Origin: Bin87 sp965116565
GTDB taxonomy: Bacteria; Chloroflexota; Dehalococcoidia; Lucifugimonadales; UBA3495
Direction of reading: 5' to 3'
Assembly (NCBI GenBank): GCA_965116565.1
Contig: OZ220699.1
Span: forward strand, 682,001 to 746,000
Length of the DNA: 64,000 nt
The position numbers were made by a program, and so were the translations under genes. The notes below the pieces were generated by a model. That model had not been told where the DNA came from and made no database searches. It was given only the letters and a program-made list of their open reading frames with translations. Of the stretch, positions 32,392 through 40,110 are shown piece after piece. Position 1 is the stretch's first letter. Every line of letters begins with the position of its first letter.

Positions 32392-33612
32392 ATGATTCGC
32401 TATTGCAACCCGTCTGCGCCCGGTGATCAACTCGCGCTCGTTGACCCCATGCCGTCGCCGGATTCAAGCCAACTGCTTGACGGCCGCTGGGCTTGGCAGG
32501 CCTACTGCCGTGAGTTCGGCCCCCACGAATTTGAACCGGATCAGGTCAACGTGATCCAGTTTATGCACGCTCCCGGACGCCGTGCCACCGTCCTTTATGA
32601 AGCCCAATGGCCCGAGGACGTCTACCTTCCCAGCGAGCAATTCACGCTCCGAATGGAATCCGACCAGCCTCTCCGGATATATCGCTTTCCGGATGACCCC
32701 GACCTGCCCGGCTTGAGCGCCGCCGTCTTTCCCGAGGCGGCTCACGATCTCATCAAGGCACACGTCCTGTCCTTCACCCCGCGGCGCACATTGGTGGACG
32801 TCGTTCGCTATCGGCCTGGCAGCCACGCCGTCGTGCGCCACCTCGCCGGACGGGCCGGTTTCTACGCTCGCGTCGTGCGACCCGCCGCGGTGCTCGATAT
32901 CCTACGGGCCCGTCGAATCATCGCCGGCTCAAATTTCATCGTGCCCAGGATCGCCGGCCACTGGCCGGACGGAGGAGTCATCTGGACGCCCCGGATACCC
33001 GGCGAGAACCTGCGGCTCCAGATCAGGGCCGGCAAGCGGCCCGATCCCGAGGTCATATTGCGCGGTTTGGAGAGCCTCTGGGCCACCCCGCCTCCGTCCG
33101 CCCAGGCTGCGCCCTTCGACCTGGCCTGGCGCTACCGCGATGCGAAGCGGGTCCTCGACCATGCCTCGCGGGATCATGACCACTTACGCCGGGCGTTCCT
33201 CGACGCGGTTTCCGTCCTCGATCCGTTCGTCGAGGCGTGGACGCCCGCTGCCATCGCCCACAACGACTTCTACGATGACCAACTGCTGGCGCTGCCCGAC
33301 GGCCGGATGGTGTTGGTGGATTTCGAGGAGACCGGCCCTGGCGACCCCCTGCTGGACGTCGGCAATTTCCTGGCCCACCTCAGCTGGGCGTCCGCTCACG
33401 GGAACGCCGGACGCTCGCGCGCTCGCGCCGAATATCGCGCCGCGTTCCGGGACGCCGCCATCCATCGTTTCCATTGGGATGAGCGCGATCTCAACCTCAG
33501 AGAAGCCCTGTGCCTGCTCCGCCTGTGCACCACTCCCGTCAGGCGGCCCGAACCAAACGGGCTGCAAAGACTGCGCGACGGCCTATCTCTCGTCAGCGCC
33601 GCATTGGGCTGA
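32392..33612 (+). CDS. Phosphotransferase-like (aminoglycoside phosphotransferase/choline kinase fold) protein
   Basis: The 406-residue protein has a C-terminal kinase-like lobe with Brenner-type motif HNDFYDDQ (290-297) and LVDFEETGPGDPLLDVGNFL (metal-binding Asp310). This matches the APH superfamily pattern HxDxxxxN...D except that the Asn is replaced by Gln297. The N-lobe (VVRYRPGSHAVVRH, then FYARVVRP with a possible ATP-binding Arg/Lys) is divergent. Substrate unknown; related proteins occur in sugar metabolism as well as in drug resistance. It begins 6 bases after the repeat-protein gene, implying one transcript. A start at 32449 is an alternative. Confidence 0.75.
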   Translation: MIRYCNPSAPGDQLALVDPMPSPDSSQLLDGRWAWQAYCREFGPHEFEPDQVNVIQFMHAPGRRATVLYEAQWPEDVYLPSEQFTLRMESDQPLRIYRFPDDPDLPGLSAAVFPEAAHDLIKAHVLSFTPRRTLVDVVRYRPGSHAVVRHLAGRAGFYARVVRPAAVLDILRARRIIAGSNFIVPRIAGHWPDGGVIWTPRIPGENLRLQIRAGKRPDPEVILRGLESLWATPPPSAQAAPFDLAWRYRDAKRVLDHASRDHDHLRRAFLDAVSVLDPFVEAWTPAAIAHNDFYDDQLLALPDGRMVLVDFEETGPGDPLLDVGNFLAHLSWASAHGNAGRSRARAEYRAAFRDAAIHRFHWDERDLNLREALCLLRLCTTPVRRPEPNGLQRLRDGLSLVSAALG

Positions 33613-33671
33613 CCCGCCGCCGCGGGTTCCGACCGCGCCGGTCCCAAATCTCGCCCGCCTCCGGCCTTGCG

Positions 33672-35321
33672 TCACACCAACGCAGACTGCTGCCCCTGGC
33701 TGCGCCGACGCCGCGGTGCCTGCCGGAAGGTGGCCGGCGCGCCGCCCCGCGGGAAGGCCACGCTCGCTCCGGCCAACAGTTCGTCGATGGTCAGAATCTG
33801 GAGGCGCGGATACTGCTGGTCGGGAAAATGCTCGGGGGTGTAGATGCCGGCGGACAGCGCCTCCTGGCGCATGGGTTCCGTGGGCGGTTGCAGCGTGATG
33901 AACACGCCCAGCGTCGCCTGCTCCCGCTCCATGTCGCCCTTCAGGGTGGCGATCATGGTCCGATTCACGTGGCCGCTCTTGACCTGCACGATGATGCGCC
34001 TGGGCCGGCCGCTGTTGTCGTCGAAGAAGTTGATGTAGCCGTCCACGCCGGCGTCCGCGCCGCGCCGCCGGTCGTTGGCCGGCCGGGCGTCCACCAGCCC
34101 AAGGGCCCACCACTCGAACTGGTAGCGGTCGTGCTCGGCCAGGGCCCCCGCGCTGCCGGTATCCGTGGGCTGCCCGACGATCTCATAGGGCCGCAACTCG
34201 TCGCCGAAGCTGTCGCGCAGCCGGTGTCGCACCAGCGTGATGGCAAGGTGCGTGATGTCGATGCCGATCCAGCGGCGGTTGAGCCGTTCCGCCGCCACCG
34301 TCGCCGTCCCGCACCCGCAGAATGGGTCCAGCACCACGTCCCCCTCGTTGCTACTCGCGTTGATGATGCGTTCCAGCAGGGCTTCGGGTTTTTGGGTGGG
34401 GTAGCCGAGGCGTTCACGGGCCTGGGAATTGATCGGTGGGATGTCGGTCCAAACATCCCCGAAAGGCCGACCACGTTGCTCGTCTAAGTACCTTTTAAGT
34501 CTAGGCACTGCGCCGGGGCTAGGTTGAATGACTAGCCCTTGGTCATAAGCAGCTTGCATCCTTTCCTTGGTCCATCGCCATACCCTAGTTATCCCCAAGA
34601 ACTCGTAGGTCAGATTTGGGCGATTGCGGTTCGGATTCAAAAGGTTATCTAACTGGTATAAACGACCATCGGGGTCACGATGGCTATATTTGGCCGCTGT
34701 CTTCGAATCTAACGAAGAAGGATCATAGGGCTGGAAAGTGGCGTCAACGTTCCAAGTAGCATCGCTGGTTTTTCGGTATGACAATAAGACGTCGTGGTTG
34801 TTGGGCAGTTGTTTGCTCATCAAGCCCTTGGCGGTCGTTCGTAGCCATACGATTTCGTTGCGGAAATTCCGAGTGTCGAACACCGCGTCCAGCAGCAGTT
34901 TCAGATAGTGGCTCGCCGTGGGGTCGCAGTGGAGGTAGATGCTGCCGGTGGGCTTGAGGACGCGGTGCAGTTCGATCATGCGCTGGGCCATCATGGTGAG
35001 GTAGGCCATCATGTCGTTCTGGCCCAGGAACTGCCGCAGCGCGGACAGCAGGTTCCCGACCTTCTCCGGGCCGCGCATCACCACGTCCTGGAACGCCGTC
35101 TCCGACTCCCAGCCCCAGTGCCAGGTGTCCTCAAAGGCGGTGATCTGCGCCGCCGATTCCTCGCCCGACCGCTCGCGGAACAGCACGTTGTACGTGGCGT
35201 TGGAGTTGAACGGCGGGTCCAGGTAGATGAGGTCAACCGACTCGTCGGCCACGTGCTGCCGGAGAATCTCCAGGTTGTCGCCGAAGTAGAGGCGGTTGGG
35301 CGCGTTGTCGGTGGTGGTCAT
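33672..35321 (-). CDS. DNA methyltransferase fused to a restriction-endonuclease-like domain
   Basis: Residues 1-390 form an amino-methyltransferase of the beta arrangement: motif IV DPPF at 35-38 (LIYLDPPFNSN) and motif I VLDPFCGCGTATVAAERL at about 330-347, separated by a target-recognition region (150-300). Residues 410-510 form a PD-(D/E)XK-like nuclease domain with GADAGVDG (Asp427) and IIVQVKSG (Gln446, Lys448), then LGVFITLQPPT. Such fusions are known and mostly uncharacterised; they could be solitary methylases with a guard nuclease or self-contained restriction-modification enzymes. The recognition region is visibly richer in A/T than both ends. No separate restriction gene is adjacent. 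Confidence 0.88.
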   Translation of the reverse strand: MTTTDNAPNRLYFGDNLEILRQHVADESVDLIYLDPPFNSNATYNVLFRERSGEESAAQITAFEDTWHWGWESETAFQDVVMRGPEKVGNLLSALRQFLGQNDMMAYLTMMAQRMIELHRVLKPTGSIYLHCDPTASHYLKLLLDAVFDTRNFRNEIVWLRTTAKGLMSKQLPNNHDVLLSYRKTSDATWNVDATFQPYDPSSLDSKTAAKYSHRDPDGRLYQLDNLLNPNRNRPNLTYEFLGITRVWRWTKERMQAAYDQGLVIQPSPGAVPRLKRYLDEQRGRPFGDVWTDIPPINSQARERLGYPTQKPEALLERIINASSNEGDVVLDPFCGCGTATVAAERLNRRWIGIDITHLAITLVRHRLRDSFGDELRPYEIVGQPTDTGSAGALAEHDRYQFEWWALGLVDARPANDRRRGADAGVDGYINFFDDNSGRPRRIIVQVKSGHVNRTMIATLKGDMEREQATLGVFITLQPPTEPMRQEALSAGIYTPEHFPDQQYPRLQILTIDELLAGASVAFPRGGAPATFRQAPRRRRSQGQQSALV

Positions 35322-35693
35322 GTGGGCATACCTGCGGTGGTTGGTGAACGTGCGCCCATGTTACACCAACGCCAACAGCCCACGCGTTGCCGCCTTGTCA
35401 TTGCGGTTCAGACTATTTCCGGACGTGTAGGTTTGAAGGGCCCCATGCTCCCGGTATCCGTGGGCTGCCCGACAATCTCGTAGGGCCGCAACTCGTCGCC
35501 GAAGCTGTCGCGCAGCCGGTGCCGCACCAGCGTGATGGCAAGGCATTCGTCCCTCGTTGCGCCAACCCGCCGGGCGTCGAGTAACGTAACATAGAAATGG
35601 CAGACATCATCCTCTACACGAAACTTCTGCTACCATTGTGCCTCCAAGGCAACCCTCAAACACTTGACCGATCACAGGCAAGGTTTTCTCTCA
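35322..35693. other. Spacer between divergent methyltransferase and unknown-partner genes
   Basis: Apart from the 135-base methyltransferase fragment, these 372 bases hold no gene. The right part (35590-35690) drops in GC and is upstream of the unknown gene. A leaderless or weak promoter cannot be identified with confidence. Confidence 0.5.
35408..35542 (-). pseudogene. Duplicated fragment of the methyltransferase gene
   Basis: Positions 35451-35542 repeat 34156-34247 with only three differences in 92 bases. On the minus strand the fragment still encodes LAITLVRHRLRDSFGDELRP and YEIVGQPTDTGS, then runs into unrelated sequence and stops at 35408-35410. It lies upstream of the full gene. The high identity points to a recent duplication or to the remnant of a closely related second gene. 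Confidence 0.85.
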
Positions 35694-36251
35694 ATGTCGG
35701 CATTCCAAAACATCAACCTACGCGCAAGCCAGGGCCCTTGGCCGGCAGCCATCTGCGACTTCGCCAACGATGGACGAGCCACAGAGAAAGGGCCGCCCAC
35801 AGCAATATCGGTGAAGGTACAGCGGCTTCTGTCTATCGAGCCCGAGAGACGTCTTCTCTCGTTATTGCGACCGAGAGGACCGTTCACCGAGGACGACATC
35901 CGCAATGCGGAAAGCGCGGTCGAGGATTTCATCGATGCGGCCGCCAACCGGGAGATCCTCAACCTGGCCGGTCAATTCATCGACGAAGGCATCCACCCAT
36001 ACAACATACCCGATGCATGGCTGACAGAAGAGCGCAAACGAAGATTTCACCAGACTCTGACCGCCAGCCGGATACCCGACACCGAGGTGATATTCGCTTA
36101 CGCCTGCATCGAACTGTTCAAGGTAGCGATGGCTAACTACAGAATCCAAGAAAGACGTCGCCGCACAAAAATGGACTCCACCAGATATCAGCCCACAGAT
36201 GAAGAACTTGCGGCAGAAGCGGAATTCGCGTCAATATTGAACCACGATTAG
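35694..36251 (+). CDS. Unknown protein preceding a MazF-like gene, candidate antitoxin
   Basis: The 185-residue product is largely helical and acidic at the end (PTDEELAAEAEFASILNHD). It contains RRLLSLLRPRGPFTEDDIRN, then FIDAAANREILNLAGQFIDE and VIFAYACIELFKVAMANYRI. No family is recognised. Four bases separate its stop from the ATG of the MazF-like gene, the usual spacing of an antitoxin-toxin pair, but it is longer than common MazE antitoxins and no DNA-binding motif is evident. The GC content is lower than in neighbouring genes. ATG 35694 is preferred; a TTG at 35664 is possible. Confidence 0.6.
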   Translation: MSAFQNINLRASQGPWPAAICDFANDGRATEKGPPTAISVKVQRLLSIEPERRLLSLLRPRGPFTEDDIRNAESAVEDFIDAAANREILNLAGQFIDEGIHPYNIPDAWLTEERKRRFHQTLTASRIPDTEVIFAYACIELFKVAMANYRIQERRRRTKMDSTRYQPTDEELAAEAEFASILNHD

Positions 36252-36255
36252 AAAC

Positions 36256-36903
36256 ATGCCGCAGACACGACGCGGCCACGTCCACTACTATTCATTCGGC
36301 CCCGCTCACGGGGCCGAACTCACGGGCAACCGCGGCGCCCTCATCATCAGCAACGACCGGACCAACTTCCGGCGCCAAAATTACATTGCATTACCCACGT
36401 CAACCTCTGAACCACCCCTCGGGCAAGGGGGTAACCACGTCCACATCCAAGATGCACGCGACTGGGCCTCGATACAGAAGATCACCACCATCGACCACAG
36501 AGCACTCGGCGGCTACATAGGTAAAGCCACTCCGGACGAACTTCAACAAGTCGTCGCCGCAATTCAGGCCCGCCTCACAGCTTCCAACAAGCCTGGAGAC
36601 ATTCACACCTCCGAAGGGTTGAAAACCATTCGCCCAGGCGTAGCGTTCGAAACGCGCATCGTCAACCAGAACGGCAATAGCATTCCGGCCACGTTCGTCG
36701 TAATCGATTACAACGACGGGAACAGCATAGCGCTCGCGGTGCGCTTGTACTCCCTCCCAGAGCACCTATGTCGCCCGTTTCTGTCCCGGTGCGGATACGA
36801 TCAAATAGAGAGCGTGGCTCGGCCATGGTCAACCAGATATTGCCCATCTATCTCCCTGGTTACAACCTATATGGTTTCCAAGAAACTGATCCCAAAGACG
36901 TAG
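36256..36903 (+). CDS. MazF/PemK-like toxin with a second, frameshifted MazF-like domain
   Basis: Residues 1-112 match MazF/PemK endoribonucleases in order: TRRGHVHYYSFGPAHGAELT, GNRGALIISND, YIALPTSTSEPP, then the SIQKITTIDHRALGGYIGKA stretch and ELQQVVAAIQARL. Residues 122-165 start a second copy of the fold (RPGVAFETRIVNQ, ATFVVIDYNDGNS). After about residue 165 the sequence is no longer family-like and stops at 36903, but another frame continues the second domain. MazF toxins cut mRNA; a double-domain version is unusual. The first domain is complete and probably active. Confidence 0.75.
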   Translation: MPQTRRGHVHYYSFGPAHGAELTGNRGALIISNDRTNFRRQNYIALPTSTSEPPLGQGGNHVHIQDARDWASIQKITTIDHRALGGYIGKATPDELQQVVAAIQARLTASNKPGDIHTSEGLKTIRPGVAFETRIVNQNGNSIPATFVVIDYNDGNSIALAVRLYSLPEHLCRPFLSRCGYDQIESVARPWSTRYCPSISLVTTYMVSKKLIPKT

Positions 36904-36944
36904 AAAACATCGTAGACCGATTGCTCACCGTAATCGACGAATAG
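36745..36944 (+). pseudogene. Out-of-frame remainder of the second MazF-like domain
   Basis: Starting close to 36750, a different plus-strand frame reads LPPRAPMSPVSVPVRIRSNR, ERGSAMVNQILPIYLPGYNL and DPKDVENIVDRLLTVIDE before a TAG at 36942-36944. RGSAMVNQI and DPKDVENIVDRLL correspond to the late strand and last helix of MazF-type proteins. Joined to the frame ending in GNSIALAV it would complete a second domain, so a one- or two-base indel near 36750 is likely. A programmed frameshift cannot be excluded, but no clear slippery site is seen. Confidence 0.6.
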
Positions 36945-37211
36945 TCGGGCCCGTTCCACGGTCGCACAGCCGCGACCCCTGGAATACCAAGGGATATCCC
37001 GAGCACCCAGCCCTTCCGAAGCAGACCACGGTTTCGTCACCACGTTCCAGCGCCAGGTTAAAGCCTCATCCTGACTGCGCTGACACGTTCTCAAACGCAG
37101 CGGCCAGGTTTGCATGCGCCCCTGCCTGCAGCACAGCAAACCGTCCTATTTTCGTCATCCCTCGACGACCGTCCCGTCCATCCATGAAAAAACGCCAACC
37201 CGCCACCTGTG

Positions 37212-37217
37212 TATAAT
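37212..37217 (+). promoter_or_regulatory. -10 box directly before the MFS start codon (leaderless type)
   Basis: A perfect TATAAT ends 6 bases before the ATG at 37224. Transcription would therefore begin at or next to the start codon, giving a leaderless mRNA; no Shine-Dalgarno sequence is present. A -35 box is not evident. Confidence 0.5.
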
Positions 37218-37223
37218 GCGGCG

Positions 37224-38537
37224 ATGATTGCCGCCGCCCGCTCCCGCCTGCACTACGGTTGGGTCATCTTCGTACTCTCCCTCGGCAACCTGACCGTGGA
37301 GGGCGGCACCAAGAACAGCGAGTCCGTCTATTTCCACGTCCTCAAGGACGCCTTCGGACGCAGCGCAACCTACACCTCCGCCGTGTTCGGCACCGCCGGC
37401 CTCGTTGGCGCCCTTTCTGCCCCCGTGCTGGGGATCCTGCTCGACCGCTGGGGCGCGCGGGTGATTTTCCCGCTGGCCGGCCTCGTCATCCTGTTCGCCT
37501 GGTGGGCGTCCAGTTACGCCACCGACCTGTGGCAGATGTTCATTTTCTACGGCATTTTCGCCGGCATCGGCCACACCACCATCTCGTCGTTCTCAATGAC
37601 GGCGACGCTGGCGCCGTGGTTCCCCCGAACTCGAGGGCGCGCGCTCGGTTTCGCCGACAGCGGCAACCCCATCGGCCAGGCCATCTTTGCTCCCCTGGCC
37701 GGCTATCTCAGCACCGCCCTGGGCTGGCGTTGGGCATATCGCATCTTCGGGTTGATATTCGCCGTCCTGATCGCGGTGCCCAACGGCCTGCTGCAGCGCC
37801 GGCCTCCCAGATCGCCGGAGCAACAGCCGCCGGAGCAACGGCCGACGACGGCCCCGGCGCAATCGGCGGCATCCTTCGACGAGCTCAGGATGAGCGGTGA
37901 GGGCCGTCGTCGGCGCCAGAGCGCGCCGTCCCTGAGCAGCGCGGTTCGCGACCCGGCCATGTGGCTGCTGGTGCTCACCCGCATCACCGGCTCAGCAGGC
38001 GTGCAGTTGTTGCGGGTCCACCTGGTCACGTTCTTCGTGCTGGCGGGGTACAGCACGCAGTTGGCGGCCAACACCATAGGCGCCGTGGGCCTGGTCAGCC
38101 TCTTTGCCCGGCCGATGGTCGGATTCGCCACGGACCGCTATGGCCGCGAATCGGTGTACACCGTCGGGATGAGCATCGCCGCCGGTTCGGTAATATTCGT
38201 GGTCTATCTGGGAGACGGGACGAGCTTCTGGCCCCTGGCGGTGTACGTGATGTTCGCCGGCCTCACCGACGGCATCAGCGGCCTCATCGTCGGCGCCAAG
38301 GCCGCGGACCTATTTCCGACGGAATCGCTGGGAACCGTGATGGGGTTCGTGGAGATGGGACGCGGCTCCGCCATCCTGCTGGGCCCGGTCATCGGCGGCA
38401 TCATGTTTGACATCCAGGGCAACTACGTCCAGGCTTTCATACTCTCGGCGTCGTTCACCTTCGCCTCCGTCTGCGCCATGTGGGCCACCGACTTCGTTGG
38501 ACGGCGGCGCCGCGCAGCGCCTCAGGGCGCCAGTTAG
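37224..38537 (+). CDS. MFS transporter (monocarboxylate/oxalate-formate type)
   Basis: The 437-residue protein has twelve hydrophobic segments in two halves, with LHYGWVIFVLSLGNL at the start, GILLDRWGARVIFPLAG (loop 2-3 motif) and PMVGFATDRYGRES in the matching place of the second half. This resembles MFS monocarboxylate permeases (MCT/OxlT). The central cytoplasmic loop (about residues 195-240) is Pro/Gln/Arg-rich and includes SFDELRMSGEG, encoded by a dispersed genomic repeat read in frame. The substrate is unknown. The start at 37224 is chosen because of the TATAAT just upstream; translation from GTG at 37209 is less likely. Confidence 0.88.
   Translation: MIAAARSRLHYGWVIFVLSLGNLTVEGGTKNSESVYFHVLKDAFGRSATYTSAVFGTAGLVGALSAPVLGILLDRWGARVIFPLAGLVILFAWWASSYATDLWQMFIFYGIFAGIGHTTISSFSMTATLAPWFPRTRGRALGFADSGNPIGQAIFAPLAGYLSTALGWRWAYRIFGLIFAVLIAVPNGLLQRRPPRSPEQQPPEQRPTTAPAQSAASFDELRMSGEGRRRRQSAPSLSSAVRDPAMWLLVLTRITGSAGVQLLRVHLVTFFVLAGYSTQLAANTIGAVGLVSLFARPMVGFATDRYGRESVYTVGMSIAAGSVIFVVYLGDGTSFWPLAVYVMFAGLTDGISGLIVGAKAADLFPTESLGTVMGFVEMGRGSAILLGPVIGGIMFDIQGNYVQAFILSASFTFASVCAMWATDFVGRRRRAAPQGAS
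37872..37897 (+). repeat. Dispersed TTCGACGAGCTCAGGATGA-type repeat, copy 2, within the MFS gene
   Basis: TCCTTCGACGAGCTCAGGATGAGC matches the minus strand of 485-510 with three differences. Here it is translated as SFDELRMS in the cytoplasmic loop between helices 6 and 7. The loop tolerates extra residues, which may be why the insertion survived. Confidence 0.75.
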
Positions 38538-38627
38538 GGCCCGCCCCGGAATTATCCCCGCTCGCTTTATGGGTGGCACATCCGCCGGAGGAGGGAGAGG
38601 ATGAAATTCTTGCTCTCGCGCTGTCTG

Positions 38628-38680
38628 GGGCCCGTGGACAAACCGGTTGCGGGCCCGTGGGCAAACCGGTTGCGGGTCCG
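38628..38680. repeat. 23-bp tandem repeat
   Basis: GGGCCCGTGGACAAACCGGT plus TGC is repeated at 38628-38650 and 38651-38673 with one change, and a third copy begins with GGGTCCG before diverging. The array is intergenic, between the MFS gene and the aspartic protease gene. Each unit contains GGGCCC and ACCGGT, six-base palindromes. Confidence 0.8.
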
Positions 38681-38724
38681 CGGGACGGATTGGGATCGGG
38701 GGTTCTGGAAGCGCCAGAGGGCGG

Positions 38725-39081
38725 TCAGTAGCGGAGCAGGTTTGTGGGGATGAGGCGGCCGTTCACCGGGTCGACGGCAAGACCGGCCTCTTCGAGGGTT
38801 ACCACACCGAGGAGGCTTGGCTCATTCTCTCCGGCGAAAATGACCGGGGTGGAGAACTCGAACCCTTCGAGCTTTACGATGGTTTGGCCGATGTCCACCG
38901 GAACGATCCGCCCGTCTGCGGTCTCTGATGGCATCGACCGTTGGATGGGCACTCCCAATCGCTGGAGCATGGCCCGAGGTACCGCCGTGTAGGTGGAGCC
39001 GGTATCGACGGTGATGTCGAGTTCTTCGAACCGATGGGCCTGTCGGTCGCCGACCAGAATGGTTACCGTTACGGTCCCCAA
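38725..39081 (-). CDS. Retropepsin-like (clan AA) aspartic protease
   Basis: The 118-residue protein has the single aspartic-protease motif LDITVDTGSTYTAVPRAML (Asp-Thr-Gly near residue 27) and a later hydrophobic-hydrophobic-Gly block (EPSLLGVVTLEEAGLAVDP). This is the layout of small clan AA proteases that act as dimers. The family is common next to HEPN or MNT-like small genes and of unknown role in bacteria. It lies 75 bases downstream of the helical protein at 39157-39612 on the same strand. Confidence 0.82.
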   Translation of the reverse strand: MGTVTVTILVGDRQAHRFEELDITVDTGSTYTAVPRAMLQRLGVPIQRSMPSETADGRIVPVDIGQTIVKLEGFEFSTPVIFAGENEPSLLGVVTLEEAGLAVDPVNGRLIPTNLLRY

Positions 39082-39156
39082 GATGTTGCTCCGGCGGTGT
39101 GGCGTGGTTCGCCCGGTTTCCGTCTTTCGATGCTAAGGGCCAGGCGGGTCATTTGT

Positions 39157-39612
39157 TCATAGACCTTGAGCCGCAGCCAGCCACTCGGCGAAAGCGGCCC
39201 CACCCGTATGCCGCGCCGGCAAAAGATCCCAGAAGGTTTCCAACAGCGTTGTGGCATGGGCCATCCCCAGTTCCGTATCGGCCCGGTCCAAATCAACTTC
39301 GTAGAAGTTCGTGTGCATCGTGCGCACGATGTTGATAGATTCCCTGATCGCAACTGGATTTTCCGATTCGTCGGCGACCTGCCGCGCTGCCGCCAGCAGT
39401 TCCCGGTGCAGGAAATGCCGCCATCCCCGGTCGCTGGCTACCGCTTTGGTCATCTGGGCAACTGCGCCCCAGGCCTTTTCGCCGGCCTGACACAGGTCTC
39501 CTTCCTCCAGGTAAGAAGGACACTTCAGCCAGTATTCCCGGCATTTTGCCAGGTGCTTGGCGATTCGTTCGTCCCGCAACGCGGGGGCTTCCGTGTAGGT
39601 CGTCGGCGGCAT
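39157..39612 (-). CDS. PaREP1/HEPN-like helical protein
   Basis: The 151-residue protein is helical: DERIAKHLAKCREYWLKCPS, then GDLCQAGEKAWGAVAQMTKA and SINIVRTMHTNFYEVDLDRA. GD-xxQAxEKxWGAxAQ is characteristic of PaREP1-like/HEPN proteins. It resembles the pair at 22814-23571 but is longer. ATG 39612 is preceded by TACAAT (39625-39620) so closely that the mRNA would be leaderless. The function is unknown; a role in a toxin-antitoxin-like or substrate-binding system with the adjacent aspartic protease is only a guess. Confidence 0.75.
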   Translation of the reverse strand: MPPTTYTEAPALRDERIAKHLAKCREYWLKCPSYLEEGDLCQAGEKAWGAVAQMTKAVASDRGWRHFLHRELLAAARQVADESENPVAIRESINIVRTMHTNFYEVDLDRADTELGMAHATTLLETFWDLLPARHTGGAAFAEWLAAAQGL

Positions 39613-39619
39613 GGATTCT

Positions 39620-39625
39620 ATTGTA
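39620..39625 (-). promoter_or_regulatory. -10 box directly before the helical-protein start (leaderless type)
   Basis: TACAAT on the minus strand ends 7 bases before the ATG at 39612, so transcription would start at the start codon. No recognisable -35 box. Confidence 0.4.
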
Positions 39626-39794
39626 CTCCCGTTCGTCGATTCGTATGCGCCGATCGTGTCATTGGCGACTGGATCTGTCAACGCGGTGACGTCATTGGCT
39701 TCACCGTACACAAACGAATATTCTATTATGGTATTGCTGCTCCAAAACTGATAGGAGGGCCAATCTCCCCGACTACGGTTACAAGGAGCCTGCA

Positions 39795-40016
39795 TTGACC
39801 AGGTACATCTTTCGTGGTTGCCGGCGTTGCGGCGGCGACCTCTACAAGAACTATGAGAACCGCCGCGACGCCGATTGGATTTGCCTCCAGTGCGGCCGCC
39901 ACCCAGAAACTCGGAGGGTTCCGCCGAACCGGGACCCATTCCGTTTCCTGCCGGCAGTTGCAGGCCACACACGACTGACTCCCCGCGACCCGAGCGTACT
40001 CACAGACTCGCCGTGA
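39795..40016 (+). CDS. Small zinc-ribbon protein
   Basis: The 73-residue product contains RGCRRCGGDLY and WICLQCGRHPE, two CxxC pairs about 19 residues apart, a treble-clef or ribbon-type zinc site. It starts at TTG 39795 with AAGGAG 6 bases upstream, a good Shine-Dalgarno sequence. Similar short RYIFRGCxRCGGDLY proteins are common in Chloroflexota, without a known role. It runs toward the membrane Fe-S oxidoreductase gene, which begins 95 bases after its stop. Confidence 0.7.
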   Translation: MTRYIFRGCRRCGGDLYKNYENRRDADWICLQCGRHPETRRVPPNRDPFRFLPAVAGHTRLTPRDPSVLTDSP

Positions 40017-40110
40017 CCATGGCCGGCCCTGCCACCGTGTTACACTAGCCGCCAATTTTTATATTGGCCTGCCGGAGCGAACATCCGGCCACGCCGCTGC
40101 AGGGCTGTCT

